DNA of 64,000 nucleotides, from contig NZ_CP021356.1 of NCBI RefSeq assembly GCF_003130705.1, positions 186,001 through 250,000 of the forward strand. The letters are read 5' to 3'. A program made the position numbers and the translations under genes. Every line of letters starts with the position of its first letter. Position 1 is the stretch's first letter. This DNA is from Rhodococcus oxybenzonivorans (GTDB taxonomy: Bacteria; Actinomycetota; Actinomycetes; Mycobacteriales; Mycobacteriaceae). Positions 52,562-62,500 of this stretch are shown in pieces. The notes under the pieces are model-generated. The model saw nothing but the letters and a program-made list of their open reading frames with translations, had not been told where the DNA came from and made no database searches.

Positions 52562-54048
52562 GGTGTGCCCCCGGGTCGGTCGGTGCGGGCCGGGACCGCG
52601 TAGGCGTCGAGGGAACGAGTCGGGGCGGTCGGCAGGTCGATCACCAATGCGTCCCCGGCCGGGGTGGGCTGCGGGGTCCCGGTGCCGGCGGCGAGAATCG
52701 AGCGGATGTCGGCGGCGCGGAACCGCTTGAACGCGACAGCCCGGGTCAACGCCGCGACCAGTGCGTCGGTGCCATGCGCCGCGCCGAGCGCGAGCAGCAC
52801 CTCGAGTTCGGAGCCCAATCGGGTGTTTCCGGCGGCGGCGGACCCGACCAAGAACGCCTCAGCCGCCGATCCGAGGTCACAGAACTGTTGTTCGACAGTT
52901 GTTTTCGGTCTCGGACCACGGCTGGGTGCTGACCTGGGTCCGTCGTAGTGGGCGTCGTGGACCGACGCGGTGCCCGGCGCGGCGAGTGCGTGGTCGGCGA
53001 CGACCTCCCCGCCCGACGGGTCGACGATCAACAGGCGGCCACTGTCCTGGGCGAGGGTGACGGTGGTGCCGATCAGTCGGGTGGGCACCGAGTAGCGGGC
53101 GGAGCCGAACCGGACGCAGGACAGACGGTCGACCTTGCGAGTAACCGGCGGCGGGCCGATCTGCAGGCGCAGCGACGGCAGCGGTCCGAGCACCGCCCGC
53201 TCCTCGACGATCCGCTGGTCGGGGATCGCGCAGATCTCCGAATGGGTGGCGGCGTTGACCTCGAGACACCACACCCTGGCGGCAGTGTTCGCTGCGTGCA
53301 CATCCACCGGTCTGCCGGCGAGGTTCGCCTCGGTGAGCAGCGGAACGACCAGGTCACGTTGGGCGTAACCGACGAGGTTTTCCACGATCCCCTTCGACTG
53401 TGGGTCGTTCGCGTGGCAGAAGTCCGGCCGGAAGCCATAGTGGATGGCGAAGCGGACGTAGTCCGGGGTCGGAACGACAACGTTCGCGACGACGCCACCC
53501 TTGAGGCAGGCCATCCGGTCGGCGAGGACCTTGATCGGGACCCCGCCGATCGCGGCCAACGCTTCGGCGATCAACGCCAGCGTGGTGGTGGCACGTTCGT
53601 CGGCGGCGAAGGCGACGAACCGCCAGCGGGAGAACGCGAGGACCGCGCAGAACAGATGCAGGCCCTGCCCGACGTCCGCCCAGTCGATGACCAGGTACTC
53701 GCCCGGCGACCACACCGCCGGGCGTCGGCTGCGGTGATTGTCCCTGCGCCACTCGGCTTTCGCGTCAGCGACCAGGCGCCGGAAGTTGCGGTCCGACCCT
53801 TCGTAACCGGCAGCCCTCGCGATCGGGAGCAACCGTTTCGCGGAGATCCTGCCCTGCGACTTCGCAACCCGTTCAGAGACCAGGTCCGAGACCGCGTCGT
53901 AGTTGTGGGTGCGTTCAACCGGTTCGGGTGTAGTGTCGCCGACCTCGAACTTCTCGACGACCCGTTTGACGGTCTTGTGGGTGGTCCCGCACAGGTCGGC
54001 GGCACCTCGATATGTTCCGACCTCTCGATACGCGGAAATGATGTCCAT
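52558..54048 (-). CDS. istA: IS21 transposase IstA
   Basis: A 496-residue DDE transposase. N-terminal helix-turn-helix (GAADLCGTTHKTVKRVVEKF), DDE core with YLVIDWADVGQGLHLF and CHANDPQSKGIVENLVGYAQ, and a C-terminal IS21-type tail. Start ATG 54048. The nested IS110 sits about 90 bases upstream of this start and may have replaced its promoter. Confidence 0.93.
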   Translation of the reverse strand: MDIISAYREVGTYRGAADLCGTTHKTVKRVVEKFEVGDTTPEPVERTHNYDAVSDLVSERVAKSQGRISAKRLLPIARAAGYEGSDRNFRRLVADAKAEWRRDNHRSRRPAVWSPGEYLVIDWADVGQGLHLFCAVLAFSRWRFVAFAADERATTTLALIAEALAAIGGVPIKVLADRMACLKGGVVANVVVPTPDYVRFAIHYGFRPDFCHANDPQSKGIVENLVGYAQRDLVVPLLTEANLAGRPVDVHAANTAARVWCLEVNAATHSEICAIPDQRIVEERAVLGPLPSLRLQIGPPPVTRKVDRLSCVRFGSARYSVPTRLIGTTVTLAQDSGRLLIVDPSGGEVVADHALAAPGTASVHDAHYDGPRSAPSRGPRPKTTVEQQFCDLGSAAEAFLVGSAAAGNTRLGSELEVLLALGAAHGTDALVAALTRAVAFKRFRAADIRSILAAGTGTPQPTPAGDALVIDLPTAPTRSLDAYAVPARTDRPGGTP

Positions 54049-54138
54049 ACGGTCCCTCGCAGACTCAGACGAAACTCAGACGAAACTGCCAGGTGAGAAG
54101 ACAACGTGACTGTCTGACCGCCGGTCCTTTTCGCCGTG

Positions 54139-55395
54139 TCAGGCCGCTGGACTGATCTCGACGCGGTAGCCCAGTCCTTCGAGCTGGCGCAGAAGCCGCC
54201 TCTTTCGCACTTCAGGATTATCGCGTTGGGTGTAGTAATCGGCACCGAGGTCGGTGTAGTCCACCTCGTCGTGCAGGATGTGCCAAACGATGACCAGGAT
54301 CGTGTGCGCAATCGCGACAGCGGCCTTCTTTCCGCCCGCTTTACCGAAACGACGATGCAGGCGCCGAAACCGTGCCCCGAGGCGGGTCTGTGTCCGTGCG
54401 ACCGCCCATGCCGCCTCGACCAGCACGCTGCAGAGCTGCGCGTTGCCGTTGCGCGTGGAGGTTTTCTTCCGCTTCCCGGCGGACTCGTTGTTGCCCGGAC
54501 ACAACCCCGCCCACGACGCGAGATGATCGGCAGTCGGGAAGCGGGACATGTCCACGCCGATCTCGGCGATGATCGTCTGGGCGGCTCGCTTTCCGATCCC
54601 GGGGACGGTCATCAGGCGATCCCGTTGCCGGGCGAACGGCGCGATCGCCGCATCGATACGGACCTCCAACGCGCCGATCATCTCGTTGAGGTGGTCGATA
54701 TGGGCCAAATGCAAACCGGCCAGTAACGCATGATGCGCGGCGAAGCGCCCGGCCAGGGCCATCGTCAGGTCCGGGATCTTCTTACGCATCACCCCGCGGG
54801 CCAGATCGGCCAACACCGCCGGATCCCGCTCACCTGCGATCAACGCGGTGATCATCGCTCGACCCGAGACCCCAAGTGAATCGGAAGCCACCGAGTCCAG
54901 CTTGATCCCGCCGTCCTCGAGCACCTTGTGCAGCCGCTGGGTCTCCCGAGTGCGCTCCTCGGTCAACTTGCGCCGGTATCGGGTCAGCTCCCGGACCGCA
55001 GCGATTTCCGCCGGCGGAATGAAGCTGCCCCGAAGCAGCCCCACCTCGCACAACTGCGCCAACCAGACCGCATCGTTGGCATCGGTCTTGCGCCCCGGCA
55101 CGTTCTTCACGTGATGGGCATTGCACAACACAATCTCCAACCCCTCGGCCTCGGCCAAGGCGTGGAACACCGGCCGCCAATAGACACCGGTCGCCTCCAT
55201 CGCCACATGCGTAACCTGTTCGGCGCGAAGCCACGACGCCATCTCGAGCAACGCCCCGTAGAACGTCGCAAACCGGCGCACGCGCTGAGCGCGCACTTCG
55301 TCATCACCGGACTGATCGCTCGGGACGCGCACCGCGACCGTCACCTGGCGCTTGTGCACATCGATGCCGGCAACCCTCGAAAATACGATCTCCAC
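54139..55395 (-). CDS. IS110-family transposase nested in IS21
   Basis: A 418-residue DEDD transposase: FSRVAGIDVHKRQVTVAVRV at the start, MEATGVYWRPVFHALAE, KTDANDAVWLAQL in the middle and MTVPGIGKRAAQTIIAEIG, then LASWAGLCPGNNES, in the C-terminal domain. This sequence variant fits the larger IS110-type transposases. The element ends could not be fixed; they lie near 54070-54130 and 55450-55600. GTG 55395 is the likely start. Confidence 0.9.
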   Translation of the reverse strand: MEIVFSRVAGIDVHKRQVTVAVRVPSDQSGDDEVRAQRVRRFATFYGALLEMASWLRAEQVTHVAMEATGVYWRPVFHALAEAEGLEIVLCNAHHVKNVPGRKTDANDAVWLAQLCEVGLLRGSFIPPAEIAAVRELTRYRRKLTEERTRETQRLHKVLEDGGIKLDSVASDSLGVSGRAMITALIAGERDPAVLADLARGVMRKKIPDLTMALAGRFAAHHALLAGLHLAHIDHLNEMIGALEVRIDAAIAPFARQRDRLMTVPGIGKRAAQTIIAEIGVDMSRFPTADHLASWAGLCPGNNESAGKRKKTSTRNGNAQLCSVLVEAAWAVARTQTRLGARFRRLHRRFGKAGGKKAAVAIAHTILVIVWHILHDEVDYTDLGADYYTQRDNPEVRKRRLLRQLEGLGYRVEISPAA

Positions 55396-56007
55396 GACGC
55401 ACCGCCTCCACGTTTCGGCAAACCAAACGCGCGCCACCCGCGGAGCCCGCTGATAAACCAGAAACTCAGACACGCGCTCATAGCGGCAACCCGGAGTACC
55501 TCCAGGTGCGGACTCCACCGTCACTCTTCAATTCGGACTCGAAGATGCCAATCTGCACCGACGTCAGCGGATGACGCACCACCAAGTTTCAACCACCCGC
55601 GAGCGTCCCGACAGGGGCATCACCCCCTTCAATGGAACTCCCTGGGCGGTGTGGTGACTGGTTGGCACCTTCACCGTCACCGCCCAGGCCTAAAGTTCCT
55701 GATCGACACGACGAGCAAGGGGTGGGGACTTTTACCTGGCCACCACCGGGGACCTCAACCTGGCCACCAGTGGGGACTTTTCCATGGCCACGGACAAGCC
55801 CTCGCTATCTGGACAAAGTCGCTGCTCCCCTCAATTGCGAGCCATGCGCTGTACAACCTACTGGCGGTCTGGTGACCAACACCCCTGTGTGGGTCGAAAG
55901 CCTGGCCAGCCGACGGCAGCTTCACGGTCGACTGCGAGGAGAGTTCCAATCATGAGAGGACCGGCACCGCGGGTTGACTTACCGTCAGGAACTGATGACT
56001 GGAGTGA

Positions 56008-56838
56008 TCAGTCCGGCTGCGTGCGGCGCCGCGCCCGACGACGGACGTGGCGGGCCATGAGATGCGCTCTGTTCTTCTCGCTGCGGAAGATCTCGTGGTT
56101 CACCGCCTGCTCGATCATTCCGGGGGCCTCGAGCACACGCTGAGCGGCCAGCCGCATCAACTCGGCACGATCGGACCCAACTTGTGCGGCCAAGGCGTCG
56201 AGCTTGTCCCGCAGCGGGGCGTCGAAGTGCACATTGACCCTGGCGGAAAAGATATCGGGCCGAAGATCGCGCAACGGTGCGATGGCCTCCAGGTCTGCGG
56301 AGAGATCACCCGGCTTGTCGAGCAGGCGCCGAAGCGCAACCCGAAGAAGCGCGGTGCCCAAGCTTGTCCCGTGCCGGCCGGCGAGGCGCCAGACCTGTTG
56401 CTTCGCTGAGGGGTTGACCATGACCTCGACCTTGTCGGACAGTCCGGTCCGCTCGGCCTCGCGGAGCATCGGATGTTTGTAGCGGCCGGGGGTTTCCAGG
56501 AATCGGTGCAGGGCAATCCGCATGAGTGCGCTGATCGTGGTGTCGTACTGGGCGGCCAGCGCCGTGAACTTCTGCGCGGTGTCCGGTTCCAGTTTGAGCG
56601 TGAGCATGACCAGCGGGATCGCCCGCCGGACTGCCGAGAGTCGCCGCGCTTCCTCGAGACGGTTGCGGACGGCTTTGGGCTGGGTGACCAGTCGTCGGCA
56701 GGCGACGCGGATCAGCGCCCCGAACCGGCGAGGTCCGATGCCCTCGGCCATCTCGTCGAGTCGGTGTTTCGTCTCTGGGTCGAAGCGCAGCGCGATGGGA
56801 TCACCCACCGGGATCCGACCTGGCCTCGACTCCGTCAT
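56008..56838 (-). CDS. protein with four tandem ribbon-helix-helix repeats
   Basis: A 276-residue protein that contains four similar units of about 41 residues, at 14-53, 77-117, 136-177 and 199-240. Each has a basic or hydrophobic strand (IALRFD, MLTLKLE, KVEVMVN, RVNVHFD), a Pro/Asp turn, a first helix and a second helix ending in variants of LMRIALHRFLETPG. This is the ribbon-helix-helix fold, normally one per chain and dimeric; two tandem pairs could form intramolecular dimers. A very basic tail (RHVRRRARRR) follows. It is probably a DNA-binding repressor or partition protein. Start MTESRPGR at 56838. Confidence 0.7.
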   Translation of the reverse strand: MTESRPGRIPVGDPIALRFDPETKHRLDEMAEGIGPRRFGALIRVACRRLVTQPKAVRNRLEEARRLSAVRRAIPLVMLTLKLEPDTAQKFTALAAQYDTTISALMRIALHRFLETPGRYKHPMLREAERTGLSDKVEVMVNPSAKQQVWRLAGRHGTSLGTALLRVALRRLLDKPGDLSADLEAIAPLRDLRPDIFSARVNVHFDAPLRDKLDALAAQVGSDRAELMRLAAQRVLEAPGMIEQAVNHEIFRSEKNRAHLMARHVRRRARRRTQPD

Positions 56839-57101
56839 CCCTCGCTCTTCTCGTCCGCCGGTGCGCATATTGTGCCCCGGCATCGGGGAACCCTGGGACG
56901 CGGCTTCGAAGCAATCCGGTATGGCCTCCTCACCTCACCGGACCAAACCATCGTACCGACCGCACCCCTGGTACCCCGTGCTGTGAGTATTTCTGGTCGT
57001 GCACGACCCCCGTACACGGGCAAGCCGATTGGCGTGGAGAACTTCGCTCCGGCCTACCTGCGCCGCTCTCACCTTCGCGAGATTGACCGAACCTCGACGA
57101 G
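56839..57101. other. upstream region of the tandem ribbon-helix-helix gene
   Basis: About 260 bases with no gene. Short repeated or palindromic elements (GTACCGACC, GGTACCCCG, GTCGTGCACGAC at about 56994-57005) could be operator sequence for the protein encoded alongside. Confidence 0.4.
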
Positions 57102-57133
57102 AAGCCCGCCACCAAAGGACTGGTGGCGGGCTT
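57102..57133. terminator. strong bidirectional terminator-like hairpin
   Basis: AAGCCCGCCACC (57102-57113) and GGTGGCGGGCTT (57122-57133) form a perfect 12-bp stem around AAAGGACT, flanked by T-rich sequence on the right (CTGTGTCTTTC). It lies in an otherwise gene-free stretch between the Tad-like operon (ending 57340) and the ribbon-helix-helix gene. Confidence 0.65.
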
Positions 57134-57339
57134 CTGTGTCTTTCATCCGCGCAAGTCGCGACGTGACTCCCCCCCGAGTGAAATGCCGCGGGCCTGTCGT
57201 CAGTTCCGCGCCCTTAGAACTGATTGAATCCGCTCAAGGTAGTTCTGGCCGCATGAGCACTTGGCTGCCAACTTGATTCGAGCCGCGTCGAGAATGGATT
57301 ACGGGCCACCAGAGTCGGGTCAGCCTTCCCCAACGTCGA
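57134..57339. other. intergenic stretch downstream of the Tad-like operon
   Basis: No coding frame or RNA gene recognised. It lies beyond the stop of the last operon gene. Confidence 0.4.
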
Positions 57340-58290
57340 TCAATTGGGCGTCACCAGCACCTGCAGCTCACCGATTCGCTGTTGATAGTTGGAGGTCAAG
57401 GGAACAGGCACAACTCCACCTGCGCCTCCACCTGGCCATACTGCCGTCCAGTTCACTATCCAGGCCGACGTCGCCGATACGTTGTTCACGCCGCCGGGCT
57501 GCGTGATCGATGTCTTCTCGATGTGGTGACCGCATGTCGGGGATGGCAATCCACTCGGTGGGGTGAGTGGACTGGCGTCGATCAGGTCGTTGTAGGGGGT
57601 GAACGGCAGAAGCGCGCCCGGGCAGATTGTCGGGAGGGACCCGTCCCCCCAGTTGATCGTGACACTTGAGTTGACAGCTGTGGCGGTCACCACGACGCCC
57701 CCCGGACCAGGGACGACTCGTGTCACGGGGCCGACGGTGCTCTCCCGGATCTGATCCGGGCAAACCCACGCCCATGCGTTCTTTCCGACCAAACCGGTTC
57801 TCCCGCCAGGGAAGTTGGCGGGTTCGGGGGTCCAGCACATCGGGGGTTCCTCGAGTTGCATGCCGGTCACGGCTGTTCCCACCACGTTCATGACCTGCGC
57901 CATGCTTACCGGGGTGGCTGGCATACCCACGTCCGGGCTCAGCGGAACGCAGTCCGCGAATCGGCCGCATGCCTTCAGCTGCTCCCTAATCGGAGGTCCT
58001 GTGGGGGCTGATACGACGTCACTGCCACCACCGCTGTATCCAGACCCGCCGCCGCCCGTCCCGGCTGCACTCGCCCCTGGGGAACCGCCGGTGCCAGGTG
58101 ACGCTGAAGGTACCTGGACGTAGCTGCCTTGAACGACGATGTTCGCACCCAGATTTGCGGAACCGGGAGCGACGTCTATTCCTCCAGAACCGAAGCCGGG
58201 TTGTCCAAGCGCTGAGTGTGGCGACGCAACCAGGCTCCCCAGAACGAGCGCGCCGATCACGGCCGCATGGAAACGACGACGATTTGGCAT
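57340..58290 (-). CDS. secreted protein, last gene of the Tad-like operon
   Basis: A 316-residue protein with a signal peptide (AAVIGALVLGSLVASPHSALG), then a Gly/Ser-rich region and a beta-rich domain with six cysteines (KACGRFADCV, MCWTPEP, WVCPDQI, ICPGALL, PTCGHH). It ends QRIGELQVLVTPN. AAGGAG precedes ATG 58290. The gene follows the lipoprotein gene by 13 bases. No named family; such proteins sit beside TadE-like genes in actinobacterial plasmid pilus or transfer clusters. Confidence 0.65.
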   Translation of the reverse strand: MPNRRRFHAAVIGALVLGSLVASPHSALGQPGFGSGGIDVAPGSANLGANIVVQGSYVQVPSASPGTGGSPGASAAGTGGGGSGYSGGGSDVVSAPTGPPIREQLKACGRFADCVPLSPDVGMPATPVSMAQVMNVVGTAVTGMQLEEPPMCWTPEPANFPGGRTGLVGKNAWAWVCPDQIRESTVGPVTRVVPGPGGVVVTATAVNSSVTINWGDGSLPTICPGALLPFTPYNDLIDASPLTPPSGLPSPTCGHHIEKTSITQPGGVNNVSATSAWIVNWTAVWPGGGAGGVVPVPLTSNYQQRIGELQVLVTPN

Positions 58291-58303
58291 GTGTTCTCCT
58301 TGG

Positions 58304-58942
58304 TTATGGTGCATCGCATGGTGCGTATCGGGCTGCTGCATCGCTGGTGACTCGCCAGCCGTTTGCATCGGGCCAATCCGCATTCCGGACGGTCAACTGG
58401 GCGAGCACAAACTGCGGCCGGTTGACGTCGTAGGCGGGACTACCGTCTGACTTCGTCCAGGTCATACCGGAGATGTCGGTGCAGGCGCGCACGTGGACCC
58501 AGGCGGGCCCGGAGATAGCCTTGCCGTCGTCGCCTACAGGTATGCCGGCGTCGGTGATCTTCGCATCGACAACCTTGACGTCGCCCGCTCCGACCACGTT
58601 CTGCGAGCGGCGCAGGGTGATATCTCCCCGCCAGCTATCCAGCACGGGACCACCGGCAACGGTGTCGAGCTGCTCGATCGGCGCAGCGGCATCGCCATCA
58701 AGCTTGCCCACGACAGCGTAGAAGTCGTTGACCTTCGCAAGCGCCTGTTCCCGTGCCAACTCGTCAGGAGTCTTGTTCGACGTGTCCGCCCCGTCGGGAC
58801 CCTCGAACGCCGGGTCGCCGGTGGCAGTGAGCTCTACCGCCGGATCCGCCGCGTCGGTGTCGGAGCAGGCGGTCACGCCGACCAATAGGGTCGTCGCAGC
58901 CAAGGCGGCGACGGCGGTTCGGCGGATGGTGTTGTGTGCCAT
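58304..58942 (-). CDS. lipoprotein, paralogue of the next gene
   Basis: A 212-residue lipoprotein (signal peptide with lipobox VTAC). The body repeats the layout of the 186-residue neighbour: EQALAKVNDFYAVVGKLDGD and ITLRRSQNVVGAGDVKVVDA here against EAALVKVNEYYTMLARLSAD and ITAHRIEADAGEVKVLKNT there. Both end in WRVTSDA or WRVTADY. It probably sits on the outer face of the membrane. Confidence 0.7.
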   Translation of the reverse strand: MAHNTIRRTAVAALAATTLLVGVTACSDTDAADPAVELTATGDPAFEGPDGADTSNKTPDELAREQALAKVNDFYAVVGKLDGDAAAPIEQLDTVAGGPVLDSWRGDITLRRSQNVVGAGDVKVVDAKITDAGIPVGDDGKAISGPAWVHVRACTDISGMTWTKSDGSPAYDVNRPQFVLAQLTVRNADWPDANGWRVTSDAAARYAPCDAP

Positions 58943-58953
58943 AGTCGTATCTC

Positions 58954-59514
58954 CTAGAAAAGTCCGGCATTGCAGGGCGTACCGGGCAGTGTGTAGTCGG
59001 CTGTGACTCTCCATCCTGCTGGGTCGGGCCAAGCGGTGTTCGTCAGGATCGGCTTCCCCAGCTCGAGAACGTCGGTAGCGCGGGCGAGGCAGACGTCCAT
59101 CTCGATGGTCGCGGTGCCGGGCGTAGGGATGCCGTTTTCGTCGATCGGGATGTTGTGGCGGGTGATGGTGTTCTTGAGAACCTTGACCTCGCCTGCGTCC
59201 GCCTCGATGCGATGCGCGGTGATGTCCCGCTTCGTCGATTGAAGGAAGTTGCCGGCCGCGACATTGTCGAGATCTGCGGGGTTGGCGGCGGGATCGGCAC
59301 TCAGTCGCGCGAGCATCGTGTAGTACTCGTTGACCTTCACCAGTGCGGCTTCACCGGCCTGTTGCTCGGGGGACTTTCCGGAGCCGGGCGGTCCGGTGAA
59401 CGTGGGTCCGGTGTTGGTTTCGAGGGTGACCGGTTCTGGGGTCAGGATGCTGCAGCTGGCTGTCAGGCACATCGCAGCAGTGAGTGTCGCCAGTGCGGCG
59501 ATGCGGCGCGTCAT
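58954..59514 (-). CDS. lipoprotein, paralogue of the preceding gene
   Basis: A 186-residue lipoprotein (signal peptide, lipobox TASC). The architecture is the same as the 212-residue neighbour and indicates tandem duplication. Its ATG overlaps the LysM-BTAD gene stop by ATGA, 11 bases before the next gene, so it belongs to the same operon. Similar short lipoproteins in mycobacteria are labelled only as hypothetical. Confidence 0.7.
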   Translation of the reverse strand: MTRRIAALATLTAAMCLTASCSILTPEPVTLETNTGPTFTGPPGSGKSPEQQAGEAALVKVNEYYTMLARLSADPAANPADLDNVAAGNFLQSTKRDITAHRIEADAGEVKVLKNTITRHNIPIDENGIPTPGTATIEMDVCLARATDVLELGKPILTNTAWPDPAGWRVTADYTLPGTPCNAGLF

Positions 59515-62500
59515 GATGCTGCTCCGATCCGGTAGTGGCTCCCGTAGGTGGAGTCGAGCTGACTCAAGAGCATCTTGGTTTCGTGTTCGGGCTCTTCTTC
59601 AAGGGCGTCGAGCTCGGTGATCATGCGATCGATCAACCTTTGGGTGGTCTCGGTGTCACCCGAGAAGTGGGTGGCGATGATCGCCGCACGCCAGCACCCT
59701 TCGTGGACGATGTCGACCTTGAGGCCCCTCTCCGCGGCGGCGTGTGCAGCCGCGAGGTCCTGGCGAACTTGTTGGCCGCGGATGTAGCGGGTGGCGAGCT
59801 CCTCGGCGACGTCGGTAACGGCGGAGATCATGTCTTGCTTGGTGTGGTCGGCCCACCCATAGGCGGTGGGGTCATCGCTACTGAAAGGTTGACCGGTGAC
59901 CAGGGCCAGTGCGGCGGATAGCCGGGCGGTGTCGACGTCAGCGGGATGGGAATTGACGAGTTCCTGCCAGTAGTCCCAGTCGGTCGTGACGGCGTCGTGG
60001 AGCCGTTGCGGGGTCCGGCCAGTTCGATCTCCGGACTTGGTGAGGGCGGGTTCACCGGTCTCGGTGTCACCGAGCCACTTACGCAGGCGAGAGAGCGCTT
60101 CGTTGCGGCGCCGGCGGAGCCGGGCCTTCGCTTCTTTCTCCTGCTCGGCTGTGCCGGTTCTGGCGGCTTCGACGTCATGGGGCCAGATTTTGCTGTCGAT
60201 GTCCGCGGCGAGGACTCCGCCATCAGTGGTGATGAGAAGCGCGGCGATTTCGGTCAGGCTCTTCTCTCGGCCTTCGGCTGGCCCTGGTGACGGGGGTGTG
60301 ACGGCGGGTTCGCCGAGCAGCCTGATCCAGATGTGATCCGCCTCGGGCAGCTCGCGTTCTGCGGTGATCTCGTCTGAATCGGACGGCTCTGGTCGGTCGA
60401 CGGCGTGGTCGAGGTCCTCGTTCCCGACCACGCTGAAGGTTGCGGGATCGGAGCTGGTGATGAACTCGTCGGTCGAGATGTCGTTGTCGAGACGGGCTGC
60501 TTCCCATCGAGTGTCAGGGTTATCGCCCGTGTGGGCGATGCGAGGTTCGCGTGAGGTGGTGGTCAGTAGGTCTAGGACGGACGCGTAGCTCTCCTCGTTG
60601 AGGGTGGTCACTGTGATGTCGGCCGACGCGGCTCCTGGACGAGCAAGGACGGCCGAGCCGTTGTCGTTGACCTCGAGGGTCCATTTGGCGTTGGTATGTG
60701 CGCTCTCGGTGGTCACTGCGGCGAACGCGATTCGGGGTGCGTGCCGTGCGATGCCGGCGAGTAGCCCGGCCTGTGCCTCGGTCACCGGATCGGCGATCAG
60801 AACGATCTCGGGTGCGGTCAGCTCGCTGGTGGTGTACGACGTGCGTGCCTGCGCGATTGACTCGAAGTCGTTGTCCGCGAGGATTTCGGAGTCGAGTTCG
60901 AGGTGATTGGCGAGTGTCGTCAGTACCGTGTCGGCGTACTTGGAGTGGGTGATGCGGCCGTTGTCGATTGCCTCCGGCAGGTCGGCGCAGTATCCGACGA
61001 GGTTGAGGTGGAGGCTGTCGGCGATGGGCGAGACTGCGAGCTCGACGGCGAGCGCACGCAGCACCCCGGCTGTTGCAGTCGGGGTGCCGCTGATGGCGAG
61101 GTGGCCGATCTGTTCGAGGTTGAGCAAGAGGTCGCGACCGTCGTCGCTGGTTCCGACTGCCGTCAGCGCCGGGTACGGACTGATCTCGGCCTCGGGAACG
61201 CTGCGCGGAAACGCTCTCGGATCTACTGACCAGGTCGTGTCGTCGATCTGTGTCCAAGGCGCGGGGAGTGAGACCTGTTCGACAAGTCCGAGCTCGATGT
61301 CGTTGTCACCGACGAAGACCGCCAGCAGGCCCGGCAGAGCGATACCCGTGGACCTGCAGTGGTGCGCGAGGTGTCGCAATGCGATGTCGACATGGGTGGT
61401 GGTGAGCGGATCAGCGGCGGCCGTGAGTGCTTGCTCCGCCTGGATCGCGGTTTCGGCGGGAAGGGCGATGCGCTCGCCGCGGCGGCGGCGATGTTGTTGC
61501 TTGCGGCGACGAAGAGCGAGATGCCCGGTGAGTCCAGCTGCAGCAACCGCTGAGATTCCGAGACCGATGAACACGACGTCGGATGAGCCGTCTGCGGTAT
61601 CGGTCTCTGCCGGCGCGTCATTGGTGACGAGGTCGGCAGGCATTTGAGGCTCGACGGGGTCGAGTTGCCAGTTGGGGGCGACATCCACAGGCGCGGGCGC
61701 CGGAGCGGGAGCCGGAACAGCTTCCGGAGCCGGCGCGGGAGCCGGAGCCGGAGCCGGAACAGCATCAGCCGGCGGCACCAAGGCCGGCGCCGGCGTAGCG
61801 TCAGCCGCCGCGGAGGCGGCGGTGGGCATGATCAATTGCTGACCGACCGTGATCAGCTCGCCAGCCGGGGTGCCGTCGGGAGTCGTGATCTCCATGAAAC
61901 GCAAAGGATCGCCGAGCTCTCGCTCGGCGATATCCCACAGGGTGTCGCCCTGCTTGACCGTATAGGCGCCGCGTACCACCTCGGGCTGGGATGCGGGCAG
62001 CTGCAGGGTCAACCCTTCGGCCAGAAACCCTGGCTCGGGGACAGCAGTCCGGTTGAGGTCCAGGATCTCGGTGTAGCGGCGGCCCTCTCCGAGATGCTGC
62101 TGGGCTAATCCCCACAGGGTGTCTCCGCGCACGGTCGTCACTGTCGGCCCCGCCGGTTGTACCGCCACCGGGGTAGCCCGCGGATCCACCTGGGTCTGCG
62201 GTGACGCGCTCGGATCTTCCTGCTGCGAGTGCGGCGCGTACGGAGAGGTGCTTCCCACGTCCGCAGGCTGGGTCAGGACGGGTGCGGCGGTGGCGGTTCC
62301 GGCGGTCAGGAGCAAGAGGGCGCCGCTGACGAGGAACGTCGCCGTCCGCTGTTGTGAGCGAAGAAGGCGCAGCTTCGGCGCTTTGACGCCACGCAGTGTC
62401 GCCGCGAGTTCGAGCAGAATCGGGACGGTGAAGGTGGCCCAAGCAGCCCAGCCAACAAGGGGAAGAAGGGCGATGAGAAGACTGCCGTCATCTGGACTCG

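Larger units (their letters stand above)
51684..55796 (-). mobile_element. IS21-family insertion sequence with nested IS110
   Basis: The 5-bp target duplication AGCCC lies at 51679-51683 and 55797-55801. Ends start TGTC, and each carries two or three copies of a transposase-binding motif (TGGCCAG, about six bases, GTCCCC) as direct repeats: left at about 51690 and 51715, right at about 55785, 55761 and 55738. It encodes IstA and IstB on the minus strand. An IS110-family unit sits between istA and the right end. Confidence 0.88.
50942..55875 (+). pseudogene. CPBP (CAAX) intramembrane protease split by IS21
   Basis: The left part (50942-51683) encodes a polytopic protein with the glutamate motif TEELMFRGPL and GYEFGIGHD. 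The right part (55802-55875) supplies ALAIWTKSLLPSIASHALYN and the last few residues, including the second conserved His region. Removing the IS and one AGCCC duplication restores WGALAIWTKS in frame, so the gene was intact before insertion. TTG 50942 with GGAAAGG upstream is the chosen start. The truncated product lacks the final about 25 residues and probably the catalytic His. Confidence 0.85.

Noticed and set aside
52948..54096. 382-residue plus-strand frame across istA
   Set aside because: Shadow of IstA; no family features, low-complexity Arg/Gly/Asp composition.
57000..57133. structured RNA gene ending in the strong hairpin
   Set aside because: The hairpin alone is clear, but no conserved upstream fold or tRNA-like or tmRNA-like feature was found.
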